Positions 10,955 to 21,912 are shown, counted from the first letter of the stretch. The stretch: DNA of 64,000 nt from Candidula unifasciata (GCA_905116865.2 CAJHNH020004602.1:1794495-1858494); one strand, 5' to 3'. Translations and numbers: made by a program. The notes: generated by a model not told the origin, from the letters alone.

Positions 10955-13800
10955 ATATACTTTGTTGTGATTCTGACGAACGCAGTGAAAACAATTCTTA
11001 AATATGACAGCATCTATATACTTAGTGATTTTAAAGCTCGCGTAGGGTCGGACTTAAACACATGGCCAGTTTGTCTTGGAAAATATAATGTTGGCCACGT
11101 GAATGAAAATGGGCAGAGACAACTGAAATTCTGCACTAGAAGTGACTTGTGCATCACAATCTCCTTTTTTAAAACTAAAGACCGCCAAAAGGTGTCATGG
11201 AAACATCCAAGATCTGGCCACTGGCACCAGCTGGACCTTATTCTCACAAGGAGGCAGCACTTGAGCTGTGTAACACTAACTCGCAGCCATCACTGTGCTG
11301 ACTGTGATACCGACCATTCCCTAGTTGCTGCAAGAGGTTGGATGGAACCAAAGAGAATTTTCACTTAAAAAAACAAATATATCCCTAGGTTAAATATTTC
11401 CAAAACTAAAAACCCTGAAAAGTGTTTTGAGTTTCAACAACAGCTTAAAGATGCTTTCACTGATATCCAGGATAACTCTACAGCAAGCCTAAAATGGGAT
11501 GAAATTAGGGACACTGTGGACAAAACAGCTGTATCAGTCTACGGGATTAGAGAAAATAGAAGTAAGGACTCGTTTGAAGCAAATAGCCAGACACTCCAAC
11601 CTTTAAAATCAGCAAAAAGGTAATACTCCTCAGAAACAAGGAAAGAACAACAAGGAACACTCTCACTAAATTAAGAGCAGTTAGAAATCATTTGCAAAAA
11701 GTAGCTATGCAGTGTGCAAACAACTACTGGATCCAGCTATGTGAAAGCATTCAAAATGCTAGCAGTGATGGTAATGTTAGAGGCATGTATGAGGGGATCA
11801 AGAAGGCCATCGGTCCTACTATTTAAAAAAAAAGTGCACCACTAAAGAATTTGAATGGGGAGATTATTAATGACAAGAAGACGCATCTAGATAGATGGGT
11901 GGATCATTATCTGGAGCTTTACTCAGTTGATACTAAACTAGCAGATAGTGCTCTTAATGCCATGGAGACGCTACCAACTCTTGACTATCTGGACACATTT
12001 CCAACAGTTGTAGAAGTTGGGAATGCTAGTGATGAATTGGCTTCAGGGAAAGCCCCAGGCAGAGATGGAATTTCTATTGAAATCATCAGGAGTTGGAAAG
12101 ACATTCTAACCCCGCACATCCATCAACCAATAACACTCTGCTGGCAAAAGTGAGAGGTTCCGCAAGATTTCAAAGATGCAAACATCATAACTATGTACAA
12201 GAACAAGGGTGATCGGAGTGACTGCAATATCTACAAGGGAATATCACTGCTGTGCACTTTTGGAAAAAGTGCTTGCAAGAATTGTTCTGTGAAGACTCCA
12301 GATCCTGGGGATCGTGTTTACCCACAGTCCCAGTGGGGCTTTCATGGGAACCGATCTACCACTGATATGATATTTTCATTACGTCAGTCGCAGGAAAAAT
12401 GCCGTGAACAAATATACCACTGTATGTTGCTTTTATTGATCTTACCAAGGCATTTGATTTGGTTAGTTGAAAAGGTCTGTTCAACGCACTGAAGAAGGTT
12501 GGGTGTCCACCTACTCTACTGAGCATTATTGAGTCGTTCCACACAGGTATGAAAGGTACAATCAACTTTGATGGTGTAAAATCGGAGGAGTTTTTAATCA
12601 AAAATGGAGTGAAGCAGGGGTGTGTACTTGCTCCTACACTCTTTGCAATAAACTGTTCACTTCTTTTGACACATGCCTTTTGAGATCAGGAGGGTGGTAT
12701 TATCATTCATTCTCGATCTGACGGCAGCCTTTACAATGCTCGCAGGCTGAAGGCCTAAACCAGGATAAGAAAGGTACTTATCTGAGAGCTGCTGTTTGCA
12801 GATGATGCCGCAATAACCACCCACTCAGAGGAGCAGCTGCAATGTTTACTATCTGCCTTTGCTGATGCGTGCTGTGAATTTGGACAGTCAGCAAAAAGAA
12901 GACAAAGGTTATGGTGCAAGGTGTCAATGACAGGCCTACAGTCTACATTGACGGTGAAGAGCTTGAGACAGCAGACCATTTTACATATCTGGGCTCCACA
13001 GTGAATAGTAAACTATCACTGGACCAAGAAATCAACATCAGGATGGGTAAGGTAGCATCAACAATGCGCAGATTGACAAAGAGAGTTTGGTAGAACAGAA
13101 AGCTCACAATTAAAACAAAATCCCTTGTCTATCAGGCTTGTGTTCTCAGCACTCTGCTTTATGGCCGTGAAATTTGGTCAACCTATTTGCACCAGGAGAT
13201 ACGACTTAATAGCTTTCACGTGTGATGCCTAAGAAGAATACTTGGCATTAAGTGGCAGGACAAAATCACAAACACTGAGGCACTGGAAAGAGCAGGTACT
13301 ACAACAGTCTTTTCCATGCTCAGTCTACGAAGGCTCAGGTGGCTGGGTCACACCTGGAGAATGGAGGATGGCAGAGTCCCTAAGGACATCCTTTATGGTG
13401 AATTAAAGACAGTAAAAAGATGTCGAGGCCCACCTCTACTACATTATAAAGATGTGTGCAAGCGGGACATGAATGATACAGGTATTAAGGCGGACTCATG
13501 GGAACAAAATGCCATGGACCGTTTTGTGTGGAAAGGGCATATCAGGAAGGGAATGAGACTGAAGGAAGAAATGACTGCAGAAAGGATGAGAGCTGAGCGT
13601 CTGAAAAGAAACGGATTAAACAAAAATGTTGTTAACAATGGTACTGAGATCCCATGCTATCATTGTGGAAGACTTTTCTTGACACGGCCGGGTATTGCTA
13701 GTCACACTCGTCATCGCCATGGGCTGTGAGTCTCATGGCTCCTCATAGCGCAATATAACACTATCGTCTGGCAAGACGGAAAGGTGCCAATGATGATTCT
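10955..13800 (+). mobile_element. LINE family L-A: endonuclease, RT and C-terminal zinc finger, inactive
   Basis: This is the largest element in the window. The first frame (to 11368) is the C-terminal half of an APE endonuclease: YILSDFKARVGSD (family GDFNARVG), NENGQRQLKFC, HPRSGHWHQLDLI and a closing CDTDHSLV. After a degraded linker, the frame from 11851 gives the pre-RT block with SGKAPGRDGIS. The RT follows as QWGFHGNRSTTDMIFSLRQ, DLTKAFDL, GVKQGCVLAPTLFA and LLFADDAAIT; its catalytic FADD (12795-12806) is intact. Then come FTYLGSTV, LRRLRWLGHTWRMEDGRVPK and a terminal C2H2 finger CYHCGRLFL...HTRHRH before the stop at 13729. A TGA at 12151, further stops and several frameshifts (for example near 12265) show it is dead. 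A short non-coding 3' region reaches about 13800. The clade is not resolved; no RNase H is seen. Confidence 0.93.
13316..13729 (+). pseudogene. C-terminal open segment of L-A LINE with C2H2 finger
   Basis: A 137-codon open segment is all that stays uninterrupted of the 3' end of the LINE polyprotein. It starts inside the post-RT region (LSLRRLRWLGHTWRMEDGR), passes a basic, Glu-rich helix-like stretch (KGMRLKEEMTAERMRAERLK) and ends with one C-X2-C-X12-H-X4-H zinc finger. In this element type the finger is expected to bind nucleic acid. The methionine is not a true start: the reading frame is a surviving fragment. Confidence 0.85.
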
Positions 13801-14250
13801 GACGAAACCCCCAGTGAGGTCAGCACGCATCCCATTTTCATCTGAAGTTCCCGGGTGAAACGGGGACTTTCAAAGAAGGTACGGAGAGACTTTCAAGACA
13901 AAAGCGAAACCCGACTATATGCTCTGAAAGTTGAGCCAGGAATGCCAATTTAAATTTGAAACTTGCCCAAGTCAGAAGCGGGAGGAATTCTTTCCGCGAA
14001 CAGGCTGTAGTTGGGCCCATGGAAAAGGGCGTCGCTACTGTTAGAAATCACTTTCTTCCTAGACTAACTCACTTCCAATAGATCTAGGAACTAAATGAGT
14101 ACTTATCTAGATATCTTGACTCATACTTATCCAAGAAGTACTATTTACTTATGGAGGAAGAGTCTATTTAAAACAAGATAATTTGCATGGAGGGGTACAA
14201 GATGTGGGCATTTTTAAGACCAGAGGGAGGTTTCCCAGTTATATGACAAC
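13801..14250. other. Intergenic stretch, nothing recognised
   Basis: No domain, repeat family or exon was recognised between the LINE end and the CA repeat. Confidence 0.5.
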
Positions 14251-14253
14251 AGG

Positions 14254-14286
14254 TGAACACACACACACACACATACACACACACAG
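14254..14286. repeat. (CA)n microsatellite
   Basis: A short ACACAC run with one ATAC interruption. Confidence 0.93.
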
Positions 14287-14468
14287 AGGAGTGACAAACG
14301 GCCTACTAGGGAGATATGTATTGCTCCAGGACATTAACTTCAGCAACTGGAAGCCACTAACATCTTTGCAACTTACTGAGGGAAAAATAAATTAGTACAG
14401 TGATGATGGACAGATGGGAGGAGAGAAGGACAGAAAGACAAAAACGGATAAAGGTATTAACGAAGAAA

Positions 14469-14470
14469 TG

Positions 14471-14537
<67 letters not shown>

Positions 14538-14549
14538 AGGAGAGAGATA
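14469..14549. repeat. (GA)n microsatellite
   Basis: A GA run with AAG interruptions. It abuts the palindrome arm at 14561. Confidence 0.95.
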
Positions 14550-14560
14550 GAGATAAACTT

Positions 14561-14582
14561 AGAGAGCAAGCCATATATATAT

Positions 14583-14645
<63 letters not shown>

Positions 14646-14654
14646 TTGCTCTCT
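14561..14654. repeat. AT-centred palindrome P1
   Basis: AGAGAGCAAGCCAT (14561-14574) and its reverse complement ATGGCTTGCTCTCT (14641-14654) flank a (TA)n core of about 65 bp. Confidence 0.92.
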
Positions 14655-14798
14655 GTCTCTTCCCTCACCAACACCCCTCCCCCCCCCCGCCCCTTCTCTG
14701 GCTAGCTCTTTGAATGTATATATATATACATTCAAAGAGCTAGCCAGAGAAGGGGCAAAAAGGGGGGGGGGTGTTGGTGAGGGAAGAGACAGAGACAT
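14653..14798. repeat. Near-perfect palindrome P2, arms about 70 bp
   Basis: The left arm runs from TGTCTCTTCCCTCACCAACA through a C-rich run and TTCTCTGGCTAGCTCTTTGA to a TATATA centre near 14723. The right arm repeats it in reverse complement to about 14798. The only visible differences are in the C/G-run length and a small AAAAA change. Confidence 0.93.
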
Positions 14799-16065
14799 AC
14801 ACTGAGTTAAAGAAATTAGGAAAAGAGATATTTAAGCAGACGGACAAAGAGAAAAAGAGGCAGACAAAAAAAAAAAAAAAAAAAGAGAGAGTATGCATGT
14901 AAGGATGGAAACGGTAGAAAAACATGAAAACTCATACCGATGAGGTAATCTCGTACATAGACATACTTTCAGTAACAACATACATACACAAAACGATGCG
15001 ACGGGAAACACAAGCCAACGTACCAAGGACACAGTCATTAATACCCAAGCAACACATTGAATCTATCAAACCCAGACGGCCAGGTTCAGCTCTCAAAACG
15101 GAAGTTCATCCTCAAGAAACGGCAAATGTTGATGCTCACTCAGGTTGTCCCAACAACCATTCTATCCAACAACAGCGTCAAGTCTTCATCTCCATGTGAT
15201 TTATTTTGTTAGCAAATCTCAGGTAGGCGCCCTTCTTAATCTGTATTCATTGTAGAAAATTCTTTCTCACGGTGCAGCCAATGATTTCTTTATTACACGA
15301 GCAATTACCAAGCAAAATAAAGCAAGAAAACGAGATGTGTAATAAAAGGATTTAGATTTACGCATAGCTTCTTAATTTCGGGATTTTCATGTAGGGAAAA
15401 GCAAACAGATTTCATTGAGAACAAAACAAAAAACGTTGAAGGGGAATCCTGACGCCGGCCAGACGAGAAGAAGAAAAGAACCGAAGATGGAATACAGAAG
15501 TGTCTGCAGGTATTGTCATAATACTCAACCCTAGAAATCCGCCCGATTATCTACATCACTAGACAACAATCGAGGATTCGAAAAACACACAGCCCCGACG
15601 AAAAGGGATTTGAAAACCCAACAGAACTTCAAACTCACTGCGTATCTGACACACTCGATCCAGCTGCGCGGATTGGCGTATAGACTCGTATTATTTACAA
15701 GTTAAGATGGCGGTTGGGTTTTATTGGCTATTATACTGTAATCCACACGGTGTCGTGTTTGTGTGCGTCGGACATGGATCTGTTGATGTTTGTGTCTGTT
15801 ATGTGTGATTCTGTCACGAGTTTAATTATATTTCCTAATCCTTGTTTGCAGCGATAGAATAGGATGTTTTCTCATTTGTTGGGTTGTGAATTCATTTTAG
15901 TGGAATATTTTGTTGGTTTGCAATGTGGACTAAAATATATGGGTGCACTATCATTTATTTGTCTAGGAGAAAAATGAGATAGAAAGGGCAAACTATTATC
16001 TTCCAGACTATAAAGAATACAGTTTGCCATTGTAAGCACGGCAGGTAGAGGGAGAGAAGGTGTCG
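14799..16065. other. Intergenic stretch with one unassigned 91-codon frame
   Basis: Has a poly-A run (14865-14884). The plus frame 14924-15199 (Lys, Gln, His and Ser rich) resembles ordinary protein composition but has no domain or splice context I can support. The rest is featureless. Confidence 0.45.
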
Positions 16066-16102
16066 AAAAAGAAAAAGAAGAAGAAGAAGAAGAAGAAGAA
16101 GA
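16066..16102. repeat. (AAG)n microsatellite
   Basis: An AAG run. Family C repeats have the same tail unit, but no C body is attached here. Confidence 0.93.
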
Positions 16103-16144
16103 ACAAGGGGGGGGGAGAAATATATAAGTAAAAATAGATTTATT

Positions 16145-16212
16145 TATGTATAACATTACTATATAAAGATGTGTGCAGGCTAGACATAAATGATACAGGT
16201 ATTCATGTAGAA
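16145..16212 (+). mobile_element. Small fossil of the L-A LINE
   Basis: About 60 bp align almost base for base with 13438-13495 of the large LINE. Shared words are ATAAAGATGTGTGCA, GACAT.AATGATACAGGTATT. Flanks do not match, so only this internal slice survives. Confidence 0.8.
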
Positions 16213-17197
16213 TAACAAACTGCGTACGAAACACCTAGAACCCGTGTAGAGGGCCAGATAGGAGGGAAAAAACCAACAACAGTGCAGGCACCATGCTTCA
16301 CCCGCGGCACAGCAAGTAGATCACTTTGTGCATGACTCAGAATCGTCAGTACTTACCCTATTTATCAGTGTGAACAAACTGTGACCTGACGTTCATTGAC
16401 GACATTCAATTTTGGCTTTAATTTGGCAACTTGGCAGCTGATGTTTGCAATGGCTAGACATGACAAGCAGCAATTTGGCGGGAAAGGTTTTTTTTACCGC
16501 CAGACTTCCATCTTGTCCTAGCTGTGTCTCAGCTTTGGACAACCATCTTTTTATTTCGTAAGACATCAATTTGTTGTCTTACAGCTTTCTCTCCCCCCCC
16601 CCCTTTCTCTCTCTCTTTGTCACTCTCTTTTTCTCACTCTCTGTCCCCTCGATTCTTTTATTTACAGGGCCCAAAAATACACCGATTTATAGCTTGTTAC
16701 ATGTTGACAGAAATGTTGTCTTTAGTATATGACCTATTCTTATCGCTTGAAACATCTCCTAGTTTTTCGCTTTGTCAACCTCTTTCTTTACCTTAATCAC
16801 TCACCACCACTGCCTATGTTTGTTGTATCTCTCTCTGTCTCTATCCCTGTCTGAATGTTTTTTCCGTCTGCTTATCTGCACGTCTGTCTGTCTTTCTCTC
16901 TCTTTGTCGCTAACCCTTTGAGTCCCGAATACAGTTTCCAGCCAGACTATGTCTCCTTCACACTAACACTTTGTCTGCCTGATCCCTGTCTCACATCTTG
17001 CACAATCCCTCTCTCTTACTGGGAGAGACGCAAGCTGTTTAAACCCTGTGTGGTATAATCTCCAGCAATAAATATAAAGCCATGAACATGCAACAGATTT
17101 GATCAATCATTATTGAAAGTTTGATAACATAATTTTTTTCTCGAATGATGGCTGTTTGTCCGGTACACTACCAATTAATGTTTCACAACTTCATGTG
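16213..17197. other. Intergenic stretch with CT-rich tracts
   Basis: A C run (16592-16602) and CT-rich sequence (16603-16650, 16830-16910) produce spurious Ser/Leu-rich frames. No gene was recognised. Confidence 0.5.
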
Positions 17198-17339
17198 AGG
17201 GTTTCCGGGCCCAGGAAGGGACATGGAGATTAGATCTTCTGCACTGCAACAAGCATGCCGTAACTGGCCACTAATTAGGGTTTGCTGAAATCGGATGTGT
17301 TAAGTTGAAAGGTGTAGATATCGCAATCTAGTGTTCTTC
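17198..17339 (+). mobile_element. Dispersed repeat D, 5' part, interrupted
   Basis: Runs GGGTTTCCGGGCCCA, AACAAGCATGCCGTAA, CACTAATTAGGGTTTGCTGA, AAATCGGATGT and GATATCGCAATCTAG, matching the uninterrupted D copy at 42998. It breaks where a minus C element begins. Confidence 0.85.
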
Positions 17340-17627
17340 TTCTTCTTTGTACACTGGCTGTAAGCTCTGGCAGAAAGTCCTGGTTGGTCCTCCATTTGAA
17401 TTGGGCTTTGAGACTGGGCTTGAGTTTTACATGTGCATCCATTTTACTGCCTTATTTGTGTGCAGCTGGTTGCTCCTTACAGCTCTGGCAGATACACTCC
17501 GACTTCGAAGGAAGCCCGCAATTAGTCGACTCCTACGACCTTCTTACTGGAAACGCAGTGGGTCTATTCCTGTCCCCCCCCCCTCTTCCCACCACAATGG
17601 GGCCCTAGAACCCACACGGAGAGCAAC
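17340..17627 (-). mobile_element. Family C copy nested inside a D repeat
   Basis: On the minus strand it runs from a CCGTGTGGGTTCTAGGGCCCC head to a GTACAAAGAAGAAGAAG tail (17339-17352 on plus). Its insertion splits the D repeat into 17198-17339 and 17628-17680. Confidence 0.9.
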
Positions 17628-17680
17628 ACAACTTGCGAGCCACCCTTTGAAGGACGAACGCAGAAGAAGAAGAAAGTTTC
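17628..17680 (+). mobile_element. Dispersed repeat D, 3' part after nested insertion
   Basis: AACTTGCGAGCCACCCTTTG then AAGGACGAACGCAGAAGAAG. This matches AACGTGCAAATCGCCCTTTT then AAGGACGAACAC at the end of the intact D copy. Confidence 0.85.
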
Positions 17681-17867
17681 CGATATTTTCTCCTTTATTT
17701 AACTCTTTTTCTTCGGAGCATTTTTTAAAATAAAAATAATATGGACATAGTAAAGACATATTTATTGGGAGACCAAATTCATTGATCGGACACTTTTGTC
17801 CACTTGAAGGGAATACACGCAGACATGCGGAAAGAAACAAGAATAGAAAGATAAATATACAGACATC

Positions 17868-18162
17868 TCCGTAAGGGTTCCCGAGCCCTATTATGAGAAA
17901 AACAAGAACAGACCCACCGCATACCAAAAAAGTATGTCGTAAGAGTCGACTAATTAGGAGCTTCTTTCGAAGTCGGAGTTCATCTACCCGAGAGGCAAGG
18001 AACCAACACTATGCAATCAAATGCGCCAGATCTGTGCAACGGATGTGCACGCAACACTCAGTTTCTGGAACAGGACTAGAGTTCAGAGGTGGACGAACAA
18101 CCAAAACCTTCCGTCGGATTTTAAAGCAGATTAACGCAAAGGAATTAAAAAAAAAAAAGATT
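17868..18162 (+). mobile_element. Dispersed repeat family C, plus copy
   Basis: A long copy: GGGTTCCCGAGCCC, AAGAGTCGACTAATTAGGAG, GAAGTCGGAGTTCATCT, CAAGGAACCAACA, ACTCAGTTTCTGGAACAGGA, GTGGACGAACAACC, CTTCCGTCGGATTTTAAAGC and an A-rich tail. Confidence 0.93.
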
Positions 18163-18430
18163 ATATCCGACACACAAAGATAGATAAATGTGCATGTTAT
18201 CAGGTAATATGTTTGGTTTACTGATTTTCAGGTAGATATATTTGTATGTAGGTATGTAGTAAATTAAGTCGGTAAGCTAGTGTGCAGGTATTTTTCAACA
18301 CCTAAATAGGCTAGGGTAAGCTAAGTTTGCGATTTATAGGTAGTTTAGTTGAGTGTAGGTATATTTATTAGTTAGTTAATGTCTGTGTACGCAGGCACAT
18401 TGTAAATATATTGTATAAAAGTAGATTTCC
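18163..18430. other. Degenerate GTAGGTA/GTTAG-rich stretch
   Basis: Loosely repetitive words (GTAGGTATGTAG, TAGTTAGTTAA) suggest an old decayed microsatellite. A similar texture appears at 19110-19260. Confidence 0.5.
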
Positions 18431-18431
18431 T

Positions 18432-18565
18432 TTGAACCTTTCCGTCTTTCCAGACGATTGTGTCATATTGTGATGGGTAGGCCTAGGAGTCACAATCAAT
18501 GGCGGTGGTGAGTTCGACTTGCAAGACCTGCCGGCGTTAAGAAAAGCCAGTTAAGACCAGGGATA
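18432..18565 (-). mobile_element. L-A LINE 3'-end fragment
   Basis: Its reverse complement matches 13660-13795: the zinc-finger end (CTTTTCTTAACGCCGGCAGG against CTTTTCTTGACACGGCCGGG), the CCATTG.TTGTGACTCC stretch and the 3' untranslated CACAATATGACACAATCGTC against CGCAATATAACACTATCGTC. Confidence 0.85.
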
Positions 18566-18864
18566 AAGTTATCCTTTCCAGAGCACACAGCTCTGACAGT
18601 AGAGACTGTGTGTTACCCATGCACCGTGAGCCTTATCTCAATCTGCCTTGTTTACTCGAACGGAAAGGTAACACCAATACTTCTGGAACAAAGTACGATG
18701 CAGAAGCAAGGTTTCAGAAGAGCAATGCTCTGTCTGCCTGCCTGTCAGAGCTTCCCTCCTAGAACAGCTGCCAGCTAAAACTAAACACTTGGTCTTATCT
18801 GCCATACCATCATGTTTTCATGTTGTATTTTTGGTAGATTAGCCGGTACGTAAATTAATAGTTT
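18566..18864. other. Intergenic stretch, nothing recognised
   Basis: No repeat family or coding signal was recognised. Confidence 0.5.
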
Positions 18865-19084
18865 TTCTTCTTCATCGGCCGTAAACTCGTGCACACTTTT
18901 GTCTCGTTCCACAACCTGATTTTTATGTGCACAACCTTTTACAGATGGGGCTTTTTTATGTAAACTGTTGCACTCCGACTTCGAATGAAACATCCATAAT
19001 TAGTCGACTCTTACGACATGCTTGTTAGGGGACAATGAGTCTATTCTTTTTGTTCTACACAACTGACCCCGAATCCCACAGGAG
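18865..19084 (-). mobile_element. Dispersed repeat family C, minus copy
   Basis: Starts on plus with the CTTCTTC tail complement, then GGCCGTAAACTCG, GTTGCACTCCGACTTCGAAT and AATTAGTCGACTCTTACGAC. It ends at GACCCCGAATCCCACAGG. A section that includes the AGGAACCAACAG word is lost. Confidence 0.88.
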
Positions 19085-20029
19085 GATAAATTGATAGTAA
19101 AGCTGATACTGTAGGTAGACATAGATTACTGGGTTAAAAAAACATCGGTAAGACAGTGGTAGTTAGTAAGCTCGTTAAGTATGACAATTGCTTGATAGTT
19201 AGGTCACTTGTACGGTCGGTATGTTGACGTCACGCTAGTTAGGCCAGTGCGAATGTATCTCTGGCTAAGGAAACACAATTAGAGCCACGTATTAGTGTTC
19301 AGAAGTGTCTCCTAAATGGAATCTAGATCGATCAGTTAGCAAGCATGTGTACTACCCACTTTTCTGCCACGTCTCGGCTCAGGAAATGTGACCACATAAA
19401 CAGTAGCTAGTGTGACCAATCTGCCAGTTTGCTGATCTGGCACACGTCATTAAACAAGACGAAATCAATGACCCTTTCCGGCGTGATGAAGTGCTTCCCT
19501 GCGATGCAGCACCGCTGCAAATCAATGATCAGTCTTGTCCGGCTTATCACAGCCAGCAGATCAATACTGCTCCCTGCCTCACCAAACAAGACGAGCTTCA
19601 ACAACCCACAGGGGAGGCAACTCTCTCGTGATTATTGGTTATGTTATTTTCATTCGGCTACAAAGCGATTCCAGAGTTTGCACCCTTATCCTCCTGACTG
19701 TAAATTTAACCAGGATCATATGAATTAATTTTTTTAAAGCGTAACTTAACTCGAAGCTTTAATGGCGAACGTGTTAAGATGTTTAACTCTTTGCTGACTC
19801 CATGCCACTCACTGTGTCTTGTACCGTAATTGTTAGGTTTCTCGTTAATTTTTATGACTGTTATCGAGAATGTTGGATTGTTTCTGTCTATCTTTATTTA
19901 TTGCCAGGATCTGCCTTTTCATGGCGGTGTAGAACAAAGCGTATTTTACCCCTTCTTCTTCTTAAAGTCCATGCTGTGTGGCGTTGGTAGGTATGTCTAT
20001 CCACAAACTTCTGTCACGTGTACCTTAAA
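19085..20029. other. Intergenic stretch, nothing recognised
   Basis: Overlapping frames of 60-99 codons on both strands near 19407-19728 show no domain. Their paired presence on both strands argues for chance. Confidence 0.5.
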
Positions 20030-20450
20030 TCAGCTCTGATGAACCTCCATGCCATGATGTCAAACTATTCAACATCTTTTCTCTCGGTCTGCCTCTGCCT
20101 CTCCCTTAGCCCTCCCCTCACCTCCAACTTTCCTGCTGTTACGATGTACTCCAGTTTTCTCCTTCTCATCACACGACCTAAGAAGGAAGTTTGTCTCTTT
20201 CTCCAGTGGGCAATCAATTTTCTTCGTGGGTCAGTTTCTTTTTAAATACATCTTCATTTCTCTACTTATCTGTCCAGGGTATTCTCATCCTTTATCTATA
20301 AAACCCCATCTCCGCAGCTTCCACATAATTGTTCACTAATCTACCAACTGTCCATGATTCACTTCCGTATATCAAGAAAGGATTTTCATAACCTTTAAGA
20401 ATTCTCTTTCTCGTCATCCTTACCTCACAGGACTACAAAGCACACAACTT
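20030..20450 (-). mobile_element. LINE 3'-end remnant, family L-B
   Basis: Minus-strand translation gives YGSESWTVGRL, EAAEMGFYR and RMRIPWTDK, a degraded FLGHVMRRE-like region, then REKMLNSLTSWHG. This is the post-RT region of the same LINE type as 5938 and 31205. Stops and frameshifts are frequent. No (GAT)n tail is preserved at its left edge. Confidence 0.8.
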
Positions 20451-20574
20451 GGCGCCTTAATAATACTTCACTAAATGATGGACTGGGTTATTTCAGATTT
20501 GAACTGTTGGTTTCCCATGCAGGATGCGACCCATGGAGTCGCAAGGGTAATAAATTTATCAAGTAGCAATCCAA

Positions 20575-20760
20575 AGGGAGAAGACAATCGATCGATCAGT
20601 TTGACTGTCCGGGCTGGTACCTTAAGGTTTACCATACCATCCTGAGAGTTGAAAAAAAAATTTAAAAAAAAATCTTATCTGGGTAGCAGACCAAAGAGGT
20701 AGATCCCAGATATGCTATTCAATCTCTAAAAAGATTATAATTAGGGCACTTGTAACGGCT
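20575..20760 (-). mobile_element. Dispersed repeat E, minus copy with (CGAT)n tail
   Basis: The reverse complement reads AGCCGTTACAAGTGCCCTAA, TTTTTAGAGATTGAATAG, GGGATCTACCTCTTTGGTCT, CTCAGGATGGT and TAAACCTTAAGGTACC, ending GATCGATCGATTG. It matches 25385 and 49837. Confidence 0.85.
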
Positions 20761-21160
20761 ACACCAACCATTCACAGCGGGAGGCAAACGGCTGGACCAC
20801 TTCGTCGCAGAGACACCCATCCCCCAAGTAGTTCTTCAGACAACGTCTTTCAGTTTGCTCCCCAACCCCATCCTTCCGCCCCTGCAACTCCCGCCTTTGC
20901 ATTAAATCTTGGACACAACCATCGCCAAATAGTGAGCGGTATCCCTTAACCCGTTGATTCCAAAGTATTTTTTGACTCAAGTTAAGTTGTTTAGATCCAC
21001 AGAGGTTACAGTAGTCACAGTAAGGCATCAAAGGGTTAAAGCAACAGAGGGTTGACATAGGTTGTGGTAACAGCTACATCGGGAATGAAGTGTTTAGACA
21101 AGGCATAATAGGAGTAACCATTATAAAACGCATTGTGAACTGACCGGGACTGTGTGCGGT
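20761..21160. other. Unassigned stretch with one minus-strand 99-codon frame
   Basis: The frame 20759-21058 on the minus strand has many Cys residues (YCDYCNLCGSK) but no recognised domain, and its start lies in ordinary sequence. It is not called as a gene. Confidence 0.4.
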
Positions 21161-21163
21161 AAA

Positions 21164-21463
21164 TTCCCCCGTGTGGGTTCCGGGACCCCATTGTGGGGAA
21201 AACAAAATTAGACCCACTGCCTCACCAAAAGCATGTCGTAAGAGTCGACTAATTGGGGAGCTTCCTTTGAAGTCGGAGTGCATCTGCCGGAGAGGCAAGG
21301 AACCAACAGTCTGTATTCAAGAGAATGAGGTTTGTAAAATTGATGCACACGCAACACTCAGGTTCTGGAGCAGGACTGCAGTTCAGTAGTGGACGAGCAA
21401 CCAGAACTTTCCGCCAGAGTGTACAGCTGGTGAACGCGAAGAAGAAGAAGAAGAAGAAGATAT
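21164..21463 (+). mobile_element. Family C, near-complete copy with (AAG)n tail
   Basis: Carries all the landmarks: CGTGTGGGTTCCGGGACCCC, GCATGTCGTAAGAGTCGACT, GAAGTCGGAGTGCATCTGCC, AGGAACCAACAGTCTG, GATGCACACGCAACACTCAG, GTTCTGGAGCAGGACTGCAG, GTGGACGAGCAACCAGAACT and TTCCGCC. It ends GTGAACGCGAAGAAGAAG. It is a good guide to the roughly 300-bp consensus. Confidence 0.95.
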
Positions 21464-21646
21464 GGCGACAGTTGTAACTTCTGATTCTTTCTACGACGAA
21501 CAACTAACCCAGGACATCCTATGTTACGAAAGTGTTGGCCTTACCCGAAATATAAGTTAAATATACGTGCTTTCAAGTTTTACAGTCCTTTATTGAGGTT
21601 AATATTTCTTTCCTCTTTCGTCACCCTCCCCCTGTTTTTACCCACC

Positions 21647-21912
21647 CCTTTGTGGGTTTCGGGGCCTCATTCTGGGAGAAAACAATAATAGACACACTGA
21701 CAAGCATGTCGTAGGAGTCGACAAATTAGCGTGTTCCTATAAAGTCAAGAGTGCAGCTGCTCTAGAGGCAAGGAACCAACAGTCTGAACACAGGCCAGAT
21801 GTGTAAAAAAGGAGCACGCGCAAAACTCAGGTCCTTGAACGCCGCCACAGTCTAAAAATGGACGAACAGCCAAGACTTTCAGCCGGGGTTTACAGACGGT
21901 GAACGCAGACAA
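21647..21912 (+). mobile_element. Dispersed repeat family C, plus copy
   Basis: Begins TTGTGGGTTTCGGGGCCTCA, keeps GCATGTCGTAGGAGTCGAC, GGCAAGGAACCAACAGTCTG, GGGTTTACAGACGGTGAACG, and lacks the AAG tail. Confidence 0.92.

Noticed and set aside
17893..18183. Reading frames inside family C copies (also 21171, 25016, 60487)
   Set aside because: They fall in different frames in different copies and are broken differently, as expected for a non-coding repeat.
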